NCBI RefSeq assembly: GCF_947503855.1
Contig: NZ_CANNFF010000004.1
Span: 174,804-238,803 of the forward strand
Source: an uncultured Polaribacter sp.
Lineage (GTDB): Bacteria > Bacteroidota > Bacteroidia > Flavobacteriales > Flavobacteriaceae
Direction: 5' to 3'
DNA length: 64,000 nt
This document shows positions 45,055 through 54,378 of this stretch, in pieces. Position numbers and translations under genes: made by a program. The first letter of the stretch is position 1; the number at the start of each line of letters is the position of its first letter. The notes beneath the pieces are model-generated. The model was given only the letters and a program-made list of their open reading frames with translations, was not told where the DNA came from and made no database searches.

Positions 45055-46476
45055 ATGGAAACACCCGAGAATGAAGTTTTTAGAGATAGTATTGCTACTG
45101 TTGATTCAGAAGGAAAGCGCTCTTGGGTTTTTCCTAAAAAACCAAGTGGAAGATTTTATAAATATAGAAGCTATGTAAGTTATTTTTTATTAGCTTTTTT
45201 ATTAGCTGCCCCTTTTATAAAAATTAACGGAAATCAATTTTTATTATTTAACGTTTTAGAACGTAAGTTTAATATTTTTGGATTTCCTTTTTGGCCACAA
45301 GACTTTCATTTATTAGTAATTTCAATGATTACAGGTGTTGTGTTTGTAATCTTATTTACTGTTGTTTTTGGAAGAATTTTTTGCGGATGGATTTGCCCAC
45401 AAACTATCTTTTTAGAAATGGTTTTTCGTAAAATAGAATATTGGATAGATGGTGATAGAGGAAAACAAATTCGATTAGACAAGCAACCTTGGAATGCAGA
45501 GAAAATTAGAAAAAGACTTTTAAAATGGTTTATTTTCTTTATCATTTCGTTTATGATTGCCAATGTTTTTTTAGCTTATTTAATTGGCGGGGATAAACTA
45601 ATTAGTTACATCACTGGCAATCCTTTAGATAATATAAGTACACTTATTGCTTTACTAATATTTACTTCAGTTTTCTATTTTGTATTTGCTTGGTTTAGAG
45701 AGCAAGTATGTATTATTGCTTGTCCTTATGGTAGGTTACAAGGAGTTTTATTAGATAACAAAACCATTAATGTTGCCTACGACCACAAACGTGGAGAAAG
45801 AGAAAAAGGCAGATCTAAATTTAAGAAAAATGAAAATAGAGAAGCCTTAGGCAAAGGAGATTGTATAGATTGTAAACAATGTGTAGTAGTTTGTCCAACA
45901 GGTATAGATATTAGAAATGGTACACAATTAGAGTGTGTAAATTGTACAGCTTGTATAGATGAATGCGATCATATTATGGAAAGTGTTGGTCTACCAAAAG
46001 GCCTAATACGTTATGCCAGCGAAGATAATATCGCCAAGAAAAAACCTTTTCAATTTACTGTCAGAATGAAAGGTTATTCTGCTGTATTGTTCATTTTAAC
46101 AGGTATTCTAATAGGAATGCTTTTTTTAAGAAACGATGTAGAAGCAACCATTTTAAGATTGCCAGGGCAATTATATCAACATAAAGAAAACAATATTATA
46201 AGTAATGTTTATACTTATAAAGTAATTAATAAAACATCTAAAAATATTAAAGATATTAGCTATAAAATATTATCTCATAAAGGTAAAATTGAGTTGGTGT
46301 CTCACTCTAATTTTATGGTGCCAAAAAGAGGTTTAGCAGAAGGTACTTTATTTATAGAAATTAATTCGTCTGCCTTAAAAGGCGATAAAGATAAACTTGA
46401 AATAGGGGTATTTAGTGGCGATAAATTAATAGAAACTACCAATACAAATTTTTTAGGACCAAGAAGTTACAAGTAA
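45055..46476 (+). CDS. ccoG: CcoG (FixG/RdxA-like) cbb3 accessory protein
   Basis: This 473-residue membrane protein has about five helices, an early cysteine motif (FCGWICPQTIFLEMVFRKIE) and ACPYGRLQ. It carries two ferredoxin-type cluster motifs, CIDCKQCVVVCPTG and CVNCTACIDECD, and a C-terminal periplasmic Ig-like domain. By family it is thought to reduce copper (II) to copper (I) for the oxidase, handing it to CcoI-linked delivery. It follows ccoP by 31 bases and precedes ccoH, as in other cco clusters. Confidence 0.93.
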   Translation: METPENEVFRDSIATVDSEGKRSWVFPKKPSGRFYKYRSYVSYFLLAFLLAAPFIKINGNQFLLFNVLERKFNIFGFPFWPQDFHLLVISMITGVVFVILFTVVFGRIFCGWICPQTIFLEMVFRKIEYWIDGDRGKQIRLDKQPWNAEKIRKRLLKWFIFFIISFMIANVFLAYLIGGDKLISYITGNPLDNISTLIALLIFTSVFYFVFAWFREQVCIIACPYGRLQGVLLDNKTINVAYDHKRGEREKGRSKFKKNENREALGKGDCIDCKQCVVVCPTGIDIRNGTQLECVNCTACIDECDHIMESVGLPKGLIRYASEDNIAKKKPFQFTVRMKGYSAVLFILTGILIGMLFLRNDVEATILRLPGQLYQHKENNIISNVYTYKVINKTSKNIKDISYKILSHKGKIELVSHSNFMVPKRGLAEGTLFIEINSSALKGDKDKLEIGVFSGDKLIETTNTNFLGPRSYK

Positions 46477-46563
46477 TAAGATTAAAGTTTGAAAATTGAA
46501 GTTAGAAGTTAATTTTAATATCATTTCTAAGAAAAGAGAAGTTTTACATAAAAAATTATAATT

Positions 46564-47010
46564 ATGAAATTAAATTGGGGAACAGGCATCGTACTGGCAA
46601 TTGTAGCTTTTATTGGTTTTATCATGTATTTTGTTATTACAATGAGTACAGATACTGCTTTTAGTCATGATTTGGTTACCGAAAAATACTACCAAAAAGA
46701 GTTAGGTTTTCAAGATGAAATAGATGCAGAACAAAACGCTTCTAATTTAAATGAAAAAATAAAAGTAGAAAGAGTAGTAAACGATTTAAAAATAACGTTT
46801 CCAAACAACTTTACCCCTAATAAGATTCAAGGAAAAGTGTTCCTATATAGACCATCTAATAAACAATTAGATTTTGAAATACCTATTTCAATTTCTAAAC
46901 CATATTTGCTCGTGCCTGAGAAACGTTTACTAGATGGTCGCTGGAACATTAATATAGTTTTTAAATATAACAATAAAAATTACTTGGTAAAAAAAGAAAT
47001 TAACTATTAA
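46564..47010 (+). CDS. ccoH: CcoH (FixH-like) cbb3 assembly protein
   Basis: A 148-residue membrane-anchored protein. The first 30 residues (NWGTGIVLAIVAFIGFIMYF) form the helix, and the rest is a periplasmic domain with the family pattern LVTEKYYQKELGFQDEIDAE and the ending LDGRWNINI. FixH/CcoH is needed for stable assembly of cbb3 oxidase. Its stop codon shares one base with the ATG of the next gene (TAATG), showing tight coupling to the SafE-like protein. Confidence 0.9.
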   Translation: MKLNWGTGIVLAIVAFIGFIMYFVITMSTDTAFSHDLVTEKYYQKELGFQDEIDAEQNASNLNEKIKVERVVNDLKITFPNNFTPNKIQGKVFLYRPSNKQLDFEIPISISKPYLLVPEKRLLDGRWNINIVFKYNNKNYLVKKEINY

Positions 47011-47708
47011 TGTTTCTATCTGCAATTATATTTGGTTTATTAGGTAGTTTCCACTGCGTGGGAATGTGTGGTCCTATAGCCTTTATGTTGCCAATTGATA
47101 GAACCAATAAAGTAAAAGGTTTTTTTCAAATTTTAAGCTATCATTTGGGTAGGTTATTTACCTACAGTTTAATAGGGTTGTTATTTGGTTTATTAGGTAA
47201 AAGTTTTTATCTCTTTGGGTTTCAGCAACAAATATCTATTGTGGTTGGTGTTTTAATGATTTTATTTATTCTTTTTCCAAAAATATTCAAAAAAGTAAAT
47301 ATTTCTAAAACTATTAGTAATGTTATCTTTAAAGTAAAAAACACATTAGGTAAAGAACTAAAAAATAAAAGAAACGATACTTTTTTTACCATTGGCTTTT
47401 TAAACGGATTTTTGCCTTGTGGCTTGGTTTATATGGCTATTTTTGGTGCTTTAGCAACTACCAATGCTTTTTCTGGAAGTTTTTACATGTTTCTTTTTGG
47501 TTTGGGCACCATACCTTTAATGACTTCTGTTGTGTATTTAGGGAATTTTACCAAAGGTACTTTTAGAAAAAAAATACAACAAGCAATACCCTTTTTTGTG
47601 GTTTGTATTGGCGTACTTTTTATTTTAAGAGGTTTAGGTTTGGGCATACCTTATATTTCTCCAACACCAGTTTTAGACCTTGTTTCTAATTCAGCCACTT
47701 GCCATTAA
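47010..47708 (+). CDS. SafE/DsbD-like membrane protein of the cco cluster
   Basis: This 232-residue, six-helix membrane protein is of the sulfite exporter TauE/SafE type (also called the UreH or CcsA-like domain family). Conserved elements are GSFHCVGMCGPIAFMLP in helix one and GFLNGFLPCGLVYMAIFGA in the second half, each with Cys and Pro placed as in DsbD-like electron or metal carriers. In Bacteroidota it regularly ends the ccoG-ccoH group, so copper handling or redox supply for oxidase assembly is likely. It starts on the last base of ccoH. Confidence 0.85.
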   Translation: MFLSAIIFGLLGSFHCVGMCGPIAFMLPIDRTNKVKGFFQILSYHLGRLFTYSLIGLLFGLLGKSFYLFGFQQQISIVVGVLMILFILFPKIFKKVNISKTISNVIFKVKNTLGKELKNKRNDTFFTIGFLNGFLPCGLVYMAIFGALATTNAFSGSFYMFLFGLGTIPLMTSVVYLGNFTKGTFRKKIQQAIPFFVVCIGVLFILRGLGLGIPYISPTPVLDLVSNSATCH

Positions 47709-47804
47709 TTACTTTTTGTAGTAAATTAAAATAAAAAATGTATTTTTAGTAATGTAACTATGTTAAAAGTATGCTCTAAAAAGTATTCTTATCAAGAAAT
47801 ATAA

Positions 47805-47812
47805 TATATTTG
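47805..47812 (+). promoter_or_regulatory. Possible -7 element of the second porP/sprF gene
   Basis: TATATTTG matches TAnnTTTG and lies 25 bases ahead of the ATG at 47838. The -33 region is weak. Confidence 0.45.
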
Positions 47813-47837
47813 ATTTCTTATAAATAATAAAGCTTTA

Positions 47838-48821
47838 ATGAAGTTAATTTACATTAGAATTTGCCTTTTAAGTATTGTTTTTTTCTCTATAAATAGTCGA
47901 GCACAAGAAACTTTACCTATTTATACCGATTATTTATCAGATAATATTTTTTTAATACATCCAGCTGCTGCAGGTATTGGTAATTCTAGTAAGTTAAGGC
48001 TTACAGCAAGACAACAATGGATTGGTGTACCCAATGCACCAGCTTTACAAACCATAAGTTTTCATACAAAATTTGGCGAAGAATCTAATGCAGGTTATGG
48101 CTTGGTGTTGTTTAATGATAAAAATGGTTTTCACTCTCAACAAGGTGTACAAGGTACTTATGCTTACCATTTACCAATGAGTAATGGTCGTTTTTTTGAA
48201 CAACTTTCTTTTGGTTTGTCATTTACTTTTGTTCAAAATCAATCAGACCAAAGAACCTTTAATGGAGACCCAACTGTTGCAGCCATAGTAGAAAGTACCA
48301 GCTATTACAATGCAGATTTTAGTGTAGCATATCACAAAGGTGGTTTGTCTTCTTATTTTACTGTTAAAAACCTTTTTTTAACAGCAAAAAATAATCTAAA
48401 TGTACAAGAACCCTTAGATTTAAGGAATTATATTTTATCTGCCGGATACTATTTTGGTAAAGAAAATTATGTTCAGTTAGAACCCTCTGTAATGTTACAA
48501 TTTAGAGAAGGTACTGGAGAAAAATTGGCAGATATCAATTTAAAAGTTTACAAAACATTGTCTAAAACACAACTTTGGGCAGCGTTATCTTATAGAAGAA
48601 ACTTTGATGCGAATAGCATAGACAATGCTTCTTATTTTTCACCAATAGTGGGTGTAAACTTTAAAAACTTTATGTTTTCTTATACCTATACAAAACAGTT
48701 GAACGAAATTCTTTTTGCTGATTCAGGTTTTCATCAAATATCTTTAGGCATTAACCTTTGGACAAGAGAACCTAGAGCAGCAGCATGTCCTAATATAAAC
48801 TCTATGTTCGGTAGTTTTTAA
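47838..48821 (+). CDS. PorP/SprF-family T9SS membrane protein, second copy
   Basis: This 327-residue outer-membrane protein has a signal peptide ending NSRAQ and the clear family opening LPIYTDYLSDNIFLIHPAAAGIGNSSKLRLTARQQW split over residues 26-61, then barrel strands and FSYTYTKQLNEI. It is closer to the PorP/SprF consensus than the copy beside the giant adhesin. No adhesin gene is adjacent, so its cargo must be encoded elsewhere or it serves several substrates. It is convergent with murI, overlapping it by 4 bases. Confidence 0.88.
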   Translation: MKLIYIRICLLSIVFFSINSRAQETLPIYTDYLSDNIFLIHPAAAGIGNSSKLRLTARQQWIGVPNAPALQTISFHTKFGEESNAGYGLVLFNDKNGFHSQQGVQGTYAYHLPMSNGRFFEQLSFGLSFTFVQNQSDQRTFNGDPTVAAIVESTSYYNADFSVAYHKGGLSSYFTVKNLFLTAKNNLNVQEPLDLRNYILSAGYYFGKENYVQLEPSVMLQFREGTGEKLADINLKVYKTLSKTQLWAALSYRRNFDANSIDNASYFSPIVGVNFKNFMFSYTYTKQLNEILFADSGFHQISLGINLWTREPRAAACPNINSMFGSF

Positions 48822-49609
48822 AAAGTAGTTTCAATAACTTTTACTTGCTTTTTATTGTTTGCGTTTAAAACTAATTTTTTTAGTGTGTTTTTATCCATAT
48901 TTATATAAAAAAAATGTTTGGATATTTCTTTCTGTAACTGTAACAACTCGTTCTTTTTTAAGATAGCTTTTGTTTGTTTTGCAACAGCCTCACCAGAATC
49001 TATAATTTTAATAGTATTCCCTACAATTTTTCTAATTTGTGGTATTAAATAAGGGTAATGTGTGCAGCCTAAAACTAAAGCATCTATATTTTCTTCGATC
49101 ATTGGTTGTAAATAATATTGCAATAAAGCAGTTGTTTCTTTAGAATTAAATTTGCCTTTTTCTATAAGTTCTACAAGCCCTTTTCCGATAGTTTCTTTAA
49201 TTTTAATATGAGTTCTAAAAGTACTAGACGTTTTTTCGAATAAAGCACTATTTAAGGTGCCTTTGGTAGCTAAAATACCAATGGTGTTTGTTTTAGTTTT
49301 TAAAGCAGCAGGTTTTATAGCAGGTTCTATGCCAATAAAAGGTACATTGTAGGTGTTTCTTAAATATTCAATGGCATTTGTAGTTGCTGTATTGCATGCT
49401 ACTACTATAAGTTTGCAGTTTTGTTTTAGTAAAAACTCTGTATTTTTTATACACAATGCTACAATGTCTTCCTTAGATTTTTCGCCATAAGGTGCATTTT
49501 TACTATCAGAAAGATAGATCGTGTTTTCATGTGGAAGTAGAGCAATTACTTCTTTCCAAATAGAAGTACCACCTACACCAGAATCAAAAAAACCAATTGG
49601 GTTACTCAT
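48818..49609 (-). CDS. murI: Glutamate racemase
   Basis: The 263-residue enzyme makes D-glutamate for peptidoglycan in the cytoplasm. The catalytic acid/base pair is present: the first cysteine in VVACNTATTNA and the second in LGCTHYPYL. The N-terminal FFDSGVGGTSIW with Asp and Ser, and the SDSKNAPYGEKS substrate loop, are also intact. Length and motifs are standard. It has its own transcript, since a strong terminator separates it from the ompH-type genes upstream. Confidence 0.95.
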   Translation of the reverse strand: MSNPIGFFDSGVGGTSIWKEVIALLPHENTIYLSDSKNAPYGEKSKEDIVALCIKNTEFLLKQNCKLIVVACNTATTNAIEYLRNTYNVPFIGIEPAIKPAALKTKTNTIGILATKGTLNSALFEKTSSTFRTHIKIKETIGKGLVELIEKGKFNSKETTALLQYYLQPMIEENIDALVLGCTHYPYLIPQIRKIVGNTIKIIDSGEAVAKQTKAILKKNELLQLQKEISKHFFYINMDKNTLKKLVLNANNKKQVKVIETTF

Positions 49610-49623
49610 TGTCTTGTAAAAAT

Positions 49624-49655
49624 AAAAAAACCTGCTTTTAAAAGCAGGTTTTTTT
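49624..49655 (-). terminator. Rho-independent terminator of the bamA-ompH operon
   Basis: A perfect 32-base palindrome: seven A, then CCTGCTTTTAAAAGCAGG, then seven T. Being symmetrical it could stop transcription in both directions, but only the minus-strand operon ends here. Confidence 0.85.
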
Positions 49656-49671
49656 CAAATTATAGTCTAAT

Positions 49672-50202
49672 TTATTTTTGTTGTTGAGGTTTTGGCTTAT
49701 CTTTTAATAAACCTAACTTTGCTTTTACAGCATCATATAGATCTACCCCCTTCTTAACAATTAAAGATTTTTCATCAAAAACATATAAAATACCTTTATC
49801 TGCTGCAGTATCTTGAATAGCTTTTTCTGCTTTTTTAACAATTGGCTCTAAACCTTCGTTTTGTTTACCTTGCATTTCTTGGTAAGCAGCTTGTTGCGCT
49901 TGGTCTAACTTAACCTTATCTAACTGAACTTCTTCTGCTCTTTTTTTATTCGTTTCTTCGGTTTGTGTAGCTTGTTCTGCTGTATATTTTTGGTATTTTG
50001 CTTCTAATTTTTTCTTCATACCCTCAATTTCTCCTTGGTATGTTTTACCAATTTTTTCTAAGTTGGCAGTTAACGCTCTTGTTTCTGGCATATTGTCTAT
50101 TACTCTTTGGTAATTAATATGACCTATTTTTTGTGCATTTGACATACCCGCAAATCCTAAAGTAAATACAGCAATTAATAGTAACGTTCTAAAATTTTTC
50201 AT
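49672..50202 (-). CDS. OmpH/Skp-family periplasmic chaperone
   Basis: This 176-residue exported protein starts with a signal peptide ending MSNAQ. It has the OmpH pattern KIGHINYQRVIDNMPET, a long coiled coil (residues 45-125, GEIEGMKKKLEAKYQKY) and DTAADKGILYVFDEKS near the end. By family it is a trimeric jellyfish-shaped chaperone that holds outer-membrane proteins on the way to BamA. It lies 12 bases after the longer paralogue, downstream of bamA, and is the last gene before the terminator. Confidence 0.9.
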   Translation of the reverse strand: MKNFRTLLLIAVFTLGFAGMSNAQKIGHINYQRVIDNMPETRALTANLEKIGKTYQGEIEGMKKKLEAKYQKYTAEQATQTEETNKKRAEEVQLDKVKLDQAQQAAYQEMQGKQNEGLEPIVKKAEKAIQDTAADKGILYVFDEKSLIVKKGVDLYDAVKAKLGLLKDKPKPQQQK

Positions 50203-50214
50203 TCTTGTTTTAAT

Positions 50215-51027
50215 TTAATTATTATTTTCTTTTTGTTCCTGTTCTTTCTTCTGTTCTTCTTTTTTCTTTTTTAAAGCTTCTTTCTTTTTTCTAAGTAGCT
50301 CTCTTTTTTCTTCTCTTTTTCTTATCAGTTCTTTTCTTCTTTCCTCTAATGCTTTTTTTCTTTCTTCTAATACTTTCTTTTTTTTAGCTCTTATTAACTC
50401 TTGCTTAGCAACTGCTGTTTCTTTTATTGAAATAACTTTTTTTTGTTTTTCTGTTAGCTTTTTTGGTGCATTTTTTTCTTTTTTCTTAGCTTTTTTTTCG
50501 TCTATTAATCTAGTTCTATTTATGTTTGATAAAACGAGTTCGCTAATATCGTATTTTTTATTGGAATATAGCATGACTAAGTCACTAGATTTATCAAAAA
50601 CAAAATCGTATTTTTTTCTTGATGCGATACTTTGTATGGCATTGTAAACTTGATCTTGTATTGGTTTAACCAGTTGTTTTCTGAACGTAAACATATCACC
50701 TCTTGGGCCAAAATATAAAGACTCTAATCTTCTTAATTCTTCTTGTTTTAAAGCAATTTCTTCTTCTTTTTCTTCAATTAAATCTCTAGTAAGAATTGCT
50801 TTTTCATTGGCAAGATCTGTTTTTAAAACCTCGATATATCTTGCTTCTTTATCTAATTGTTTTCTCCACTTTACTACTTTTTCATTTAACGTATTTTGAG
50901 CTTCTAAATATTCTGGTACATTTTCTAAAATATACTCCATATCTATGTAGGCAATTATTTGATTTCTTTGAGACCAAGAAATACTAACAGTAAGTAAAAG
51001 AACGATTGATAAAAAAATATTTTTCAT
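50215..51027 (-). CDS. OmpH/Skp-family protein with long charged coiled-coil tail
   Basis: I started this 270-residue protein at the ATG at 51027 rather than 51126, because a signal peptide (KNIFLSIVLLLTVSISWSQ) begins there and the longer form would run into bamA. After it come IAYIDMEYILENVPEYLEAQ, a coiled coil and VFDKSSDLVMLYSNKKYD, as in OmpH/Skp. The last 80 residues are almost only Lys, Glu, Arg and Ala in runs such as KKKVLEERKKALEERRKEL, longer than in classic Skp. It likely works beside its shorter paralogue and BamA; the extra tail may reach peptidoglycan or act as a spacer, which is inference. Confidence 0.88.
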   Translation of the reverse strand: MKNIFLSIVLLLTVSISWSQRNQIIAYIDMEYILENVPEYLEAQNTLNEKVVKWRKQLDKEARYIEVLKTDLANEKAILTRDLIEEKEEEIALKQEELRRLESLYFGPRGDMFTFRKQLVKPIQDQVYNAIQSIASRKKYDFVFDKSSDLVMLYSNKKYDISELVLSNINRTRLIDEKKAKKKEKNAPKKLTEKQKKVISIKETAVAKQELIRAKKKKVLEERKKALEERRKELIRKREEKRELLRKKKEALKKKKEEQKKEQEQKENNN

Positions 51028-51089
51028 TTGTATAGTATTTATAAAAACCGTGCCAAAAAAACATTTAACATTGCAAATGTACAGTTTTC

Positions 51090-53621
51090 TTAGAATTGTC
51101 TTCCGATTATAAAATGTGTTTGCCAACCAGATTTTTCTATTTGTCCTGGTAATGGATCGAAACCGTGTGCAAAATCGATTCCTAACAATCCAAACGCAGG
51201 CATAAATATTCTAACTCCTAAACCAGCAGAACGTTTTACATTAAACGGATTAAATGTGTCAAAATTGTCATACGAGTTCCCTGCCTCTAAAAAACCTAAG
51301 GTATAAATTGATGCAGATGGAGAATCTGTAATAGAATATCTAAGTTCTAATTGAAATTTATTGTAAATAGTACCCCCTGCAATAGACGATAATCTGTTGT
51401 TTTCATATCCTCTTAAACCTACAACTTCTCTACCATCTAATTGAAAAACAGCAATACCATCTCCACCAACAAAATAACGTTCAAAAGGTGTTTGTCCTAA
51501 ATCATTATTATAAAAACCTAAGTAACCAAACTCAGTATTGGTCATTAATACCAATTTATCTGTAAATGAGGTATACCACTTACCTTTAAAGTTTAATTTG
51601 TAATATTCTAACCACTTAAACTTGTCTGCTAAAAAGTCGTTTTCTTCTTCTGCTGTTAAATCATCTGGTTGATTATAATCTTTATTAGTAAACAAAGAAT
51701 AAGGCAATGTTGCTTTTACTCCAATAGTAAATTCAGAACCATAAGTTGGAAAAATTAAACTTGGTCCTGCAGAGTTTCTTGTTAAATTTAAATTGTAAGA
51801 AAGATTGTTTAAAGTACCATTATTTAAAATATTATCTCCCACTCTAAAACCATAATTTTTTAGCTGAAAGCTTTGGTAAGAAACGGTTTGTGATAATTGA
51901 AAGTAATCATCAGGCCATTTTAAACGTTGTCCTAAACCAATTGATGCACCAGTGATACCTAATTTTCTATCCTTATCAACATCAAAAGTTTGTGGGTTAA
52001 TTTGAAATTGATTGGATTGATATACAGAAAATGATAATGATTTAGGTGTTTTACCGCCAAACCAAGGTTCTGTAAAAGAGAAACTATAAGTACTAAAGGT
52101 TCTACTTGTTTGTAATCTTAACGAAAGTTTTTGTCCATCTCCCATTGGTAATGGTTTGTAAGCTTCTTTATTAAAAATATTTCCGATAGAAAAGTTATTA
52201 AAAGATAATCCTAAAGTACCAATAAAAGAGCCACCACCATAACCACCTTGTAATTCTATTTGGCTACCTCCTTTTTCTATAACACTAAAATTAATGTCTG
52301 TAGTTTTATTTTGATAGTCTGGCACTACATCTGGGGTTACATTTTGATCGAAAAACCCTAACTGACCAATTTCTCTAATAGATCTAATAATGGCTTTTCT
52401 ACTAAATAAATCTCCTGGTTTTACACGTAATTCTCTAAAAATTACATGATCGTTTGTTTTGTCATTTCCAGAAACAGTTACTCTTTTTATTCGAGCTTTC
52501 TCGTCTTCTCTAATTCTTATCTCTACAGTAATAGAGTCGTTTTCTACTTTGGTTTCTACAGCATTTACTTGCGAGAATAAAAAACCATTATCTTGGTATG
52601 TTGTAGAAATATCTACAGAAGTAGGAGTGTTATCTCCTTTTACACGCTCTTTTAAAACAGCACCATTGTACACATCTCCTTTGTCAATTCTTAATATAGA
52701 CATTAGTTGTTCGTCTGTATATTCTTTATTACCAACAAATAAAATTTCTGCAAATCGATACTGTCTTCCTTCTTCTAGTTCTATGTTGATATCTATGGTA
52801 TTATCCTCATTCCAAGAAATACCTTCTTTTAAAATACGCGCATCTCTGTAGCCCAGTCTACTATATTTATCTAAAATACTTTCTAAGTCTTCTTGATAAT
52901 CTTCTTCGATGTATTTAGATCCTTTCCAAAACCTACCCAAAAACTTCTCTTTGGTGTTTTTCATGGTTTTTCTAAGTTTACTGTCAGATATTGCTTTATT
53001 ACCTGTAATATTGATGTTTTTAATTTTAATTTTTTTGCCTTTATCAATAAAAACAGATATATTTACTACATTAATGTCTGTAGTATCTTTTGTAACATCT
53101 AAAGAGGCTTTTGTTTTTAAATATCCTTTGTCTGTATATTTTTTAGTGAAGTAATTTTTAGTGGTAACCAATAAATTATCTGTTACCATTTTACCCAATG
53201 TAAGTTCTGTTTCTTTTATAAGTTCTTTAGCTTTAGATTTTTTAATTCCGTTAATTTTAACTTGATTTAACTGTGGTAACTCTTGTACATCTAATTGTAA
53301 ATAAATAGTGTTGCCATCTAATCTTGCTAGATAAACATCAACATCACTAAACTGTTTACTTTCATAAAGCTTTTTAATGGCACTTGTAAGTTTGTCACCT
53401 GGCAGTTTTATGGTTTGTCCATAACGCAAACCTGTAAAAACACGAACAGTTTCTTCGCTAAATTTTTTAAGTCCTGTTACGGTTATTCCTCCTAAAATAT
53501 ATTCTTTTCCTCTTTCGAAAGAAATATTTTTCTTTGAGATTGTATCTTTCTTAACTTGAGCATGAATGCTATTTGTAGAAAGTAATGCAATAAATAATAT
53601 TGCTGCAGATAGTAATTTCAT
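51090..53621 (-). CDS. bamA: BamA outer-membrane protein assembly factor
   Basis: This 843-residue protein inserts beta-barrel proteins into the outer membrane. It has a signal peptide (FIALLSTNSIHAQ), five POTRA domains to about residue 440 (examples GGITVTGLKKFSEETV, ITGNKAISDSKLRK, VSGNDKTNDHVIFRELRVKPG) and a C-terminal 16-strand barrel (GGYGGGSFIGTLGLSF, YFVGGDGIAVFQLDGREVVG). The conserved late loop appears as RGYENN, in place of the usual VRGF motif. I chose the ATG at 53621, 7 bases after the uppS stop; the frame is open further up but that part overlaps uppS and is not BamA-like. Confidence 0.93.
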   Translation of the reverse strand: MKLLSAAILFIALLSTNSIHAQVKKDTISKKNISFERGKEYILGGITVTGLKKFSEETVRVFTGLRYGQTIKLPGDKLTSAIKKLYESKQFSDVDVYLARLDGNTIYLQLDVQELPQLNQVKINGIKKSKAKELIKETELTLGKMVTDNLLVTTKNYFTKKYTDKGYLKTKASLDVTKDTTDINVVNISVFIDKGKKIKIKNINITGNKAISDSKLRKTMKNTKEKFLGRFWKGSKYIEEDYQEDLESILDKYSRLGYRDARILKEGISWNEDNTIDINIELEEGRQYRFAEILFVGNKEYTDEQLMSILRIDKGDVYNGAVLKERVKGDNTPTSVDISTTYQDNGFLFSQVNAVETKVENDSITVEIRIREDEKARIKRVTVSGNDKTNDHVIFRELRVKPGDLFSRKAIIRSIREIGQLGFFDQNVTPDVVPDYQNKTTDINFSVIEKGGSQIELQGGYGGGSFIGTLGLSFNNFSIGNIFNKEAYKPLPMGDGQKLSLRLQTSRTFSTYSFSFTEPWFGGKTPKSLSFSVYQSNQFQINPQTFDVDKDRKLGITGASIGLGQRLKWPDDYFQLSQTVSYQSFQLKNYGFRVGDNILNNGTLNNLSYNLNLTRNSAGPSLIFPTYGSEFTIGVKATLPYSLFTNKDYNQPDDLTAEEENDFLADKFKWLEYYKLNFKGKWYTSFTDKLVLMTNTEFGYLGFYNNDLGQTPFERYFVGGDGIAVFQLDGREVVGLRGYENNRLSSIAGGTIYNKFQLELRYSITDSPSASIYTLGFLEAGNSYDNFDTFNPFNVKRSAGLGVRIFMPAFGLLGIDFAHGFDPLPGQIEKSGWQTHFIIGRQF

Positions 53622-53628
53622 AAAAAAT

Positions 53629-54372
53629 TTAATCTGTAATTTGTTCGCTTGTTTTTCCAAATCTTCGTTCTCTATTCTGATAATCAATGATTGCATCGTA
53701 AAAATGCTCTTTTCTAAAGTCTGGCCAAAGGATATCTGTAAAATATAATTCGGCATAGGCCATTTGCCAAAGTAAGAAATTACTAATGCGATATTCACCA
53801 CTTGTTCTTATCATTAAATCGACATTGGGCAAATTAAATGTATATAAATGGTTATTTATAGTTTTTTCTGTAATTTCTTTTTCTGAAAGTTCTTTATTAA
53901 CAACTTTTTTAGATATGTTTTTGATTGCGTTAACAATTTCTTCTCTAGAACCGTAGCTTAATGCAAATGTTAAGGTAATTTTTGTGTTATTTTTAGTTTC
54001 AAATATGACATCATTTAAAACTTTTTGTGCTTTTTTAGGTAAGTTTTCTGTGCAGCCAATAGCATTTACTTTAACACCATTTTTAATAAAGTCTGCTAAT
54101 TCTTTTTTTAATGAGTTAATTAATAAGCTCATTAAGGCGTCTACCTCTAATTTTGGTCTTTTCCAGTTTTCTGTAGAAAAAGCATATAAGGTAATTGCTT
54201 TTACATTTATTAAAGATGCTGCTTCTACAGATTCTCTTACAGCAGTTAGGGCGTTTTTGTGACCAAAAATCCTATTCATTCCTTTACTTTTTGCCCAACG
54301 CCCATTGCCATCCATAATAATGGCAACATGTTTTGGTACTCTTTGTAAATTAATAAGTAGTTTTTTATCCAT
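53629..54372 (-). CDS. uppS: Isoprenyl transferase (undecaprenyl diphosphate synthase)
   Basis: The 247-residue cytoplasmic enzyme lengthens farnesyl diphosphate with isopentenyl diphosphate to undecaprenyl diphosphate, the lipid carrier for cell-wall synthesis. It shows the catalytic Asp in AIIMDGNGRWAKSKG, the FSTENWKRP stretch, and the C-terminal MIRTSGEYRISNFLLWQ and YTELYF-like (YAELYF) motifs. The isoprene units would come from the mevalonate pathway, two genes of which lie at 59-62 kb. It overlaps no gene; the DUF6089-like gene ends 6 bases upstream and bamA follows. Confidence 0.95.
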   Translation of the reverse strand: MDKKLLINLQRVPKHVAIIMDGNGRWAKSKGMNRIFGHKNALTAVRESVEAASLINVKAITLYAFSTENWKRPKLEVDALMSLLINSLKKELADFIKNGVKVNAIGCTENLPKKAQKVLNDVIFETKNNTKITLTFALSYGSREEIVNAIKNISKKVVNKELSEKEITEKTINNHLYTFNLPNVDLMIRTSGEYRISNFLLWQMAYAELYFTDILWPDFRKEHFYDAIIDYQNRERRFGKTSEQITD

Positions 54373-54378
54373 ATTATT

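Noticed and set aside
47708..47735. Short inverted repeat behind the SafE-like gene as terminator
   Set aside because: Only five pairs and no T run following it.
51028..51126. 33-residue N-terminal extension of the longer OmpH-type protein
   Set aside because: It overlaps the end of bamA and lies ahead of a clear signal peptide starting at 51027.
53622..53801. 60-residue N-terminal extension of BamA
   Set aside because: It overlaps uppS and is followed by a proper signal peptide at 53621.
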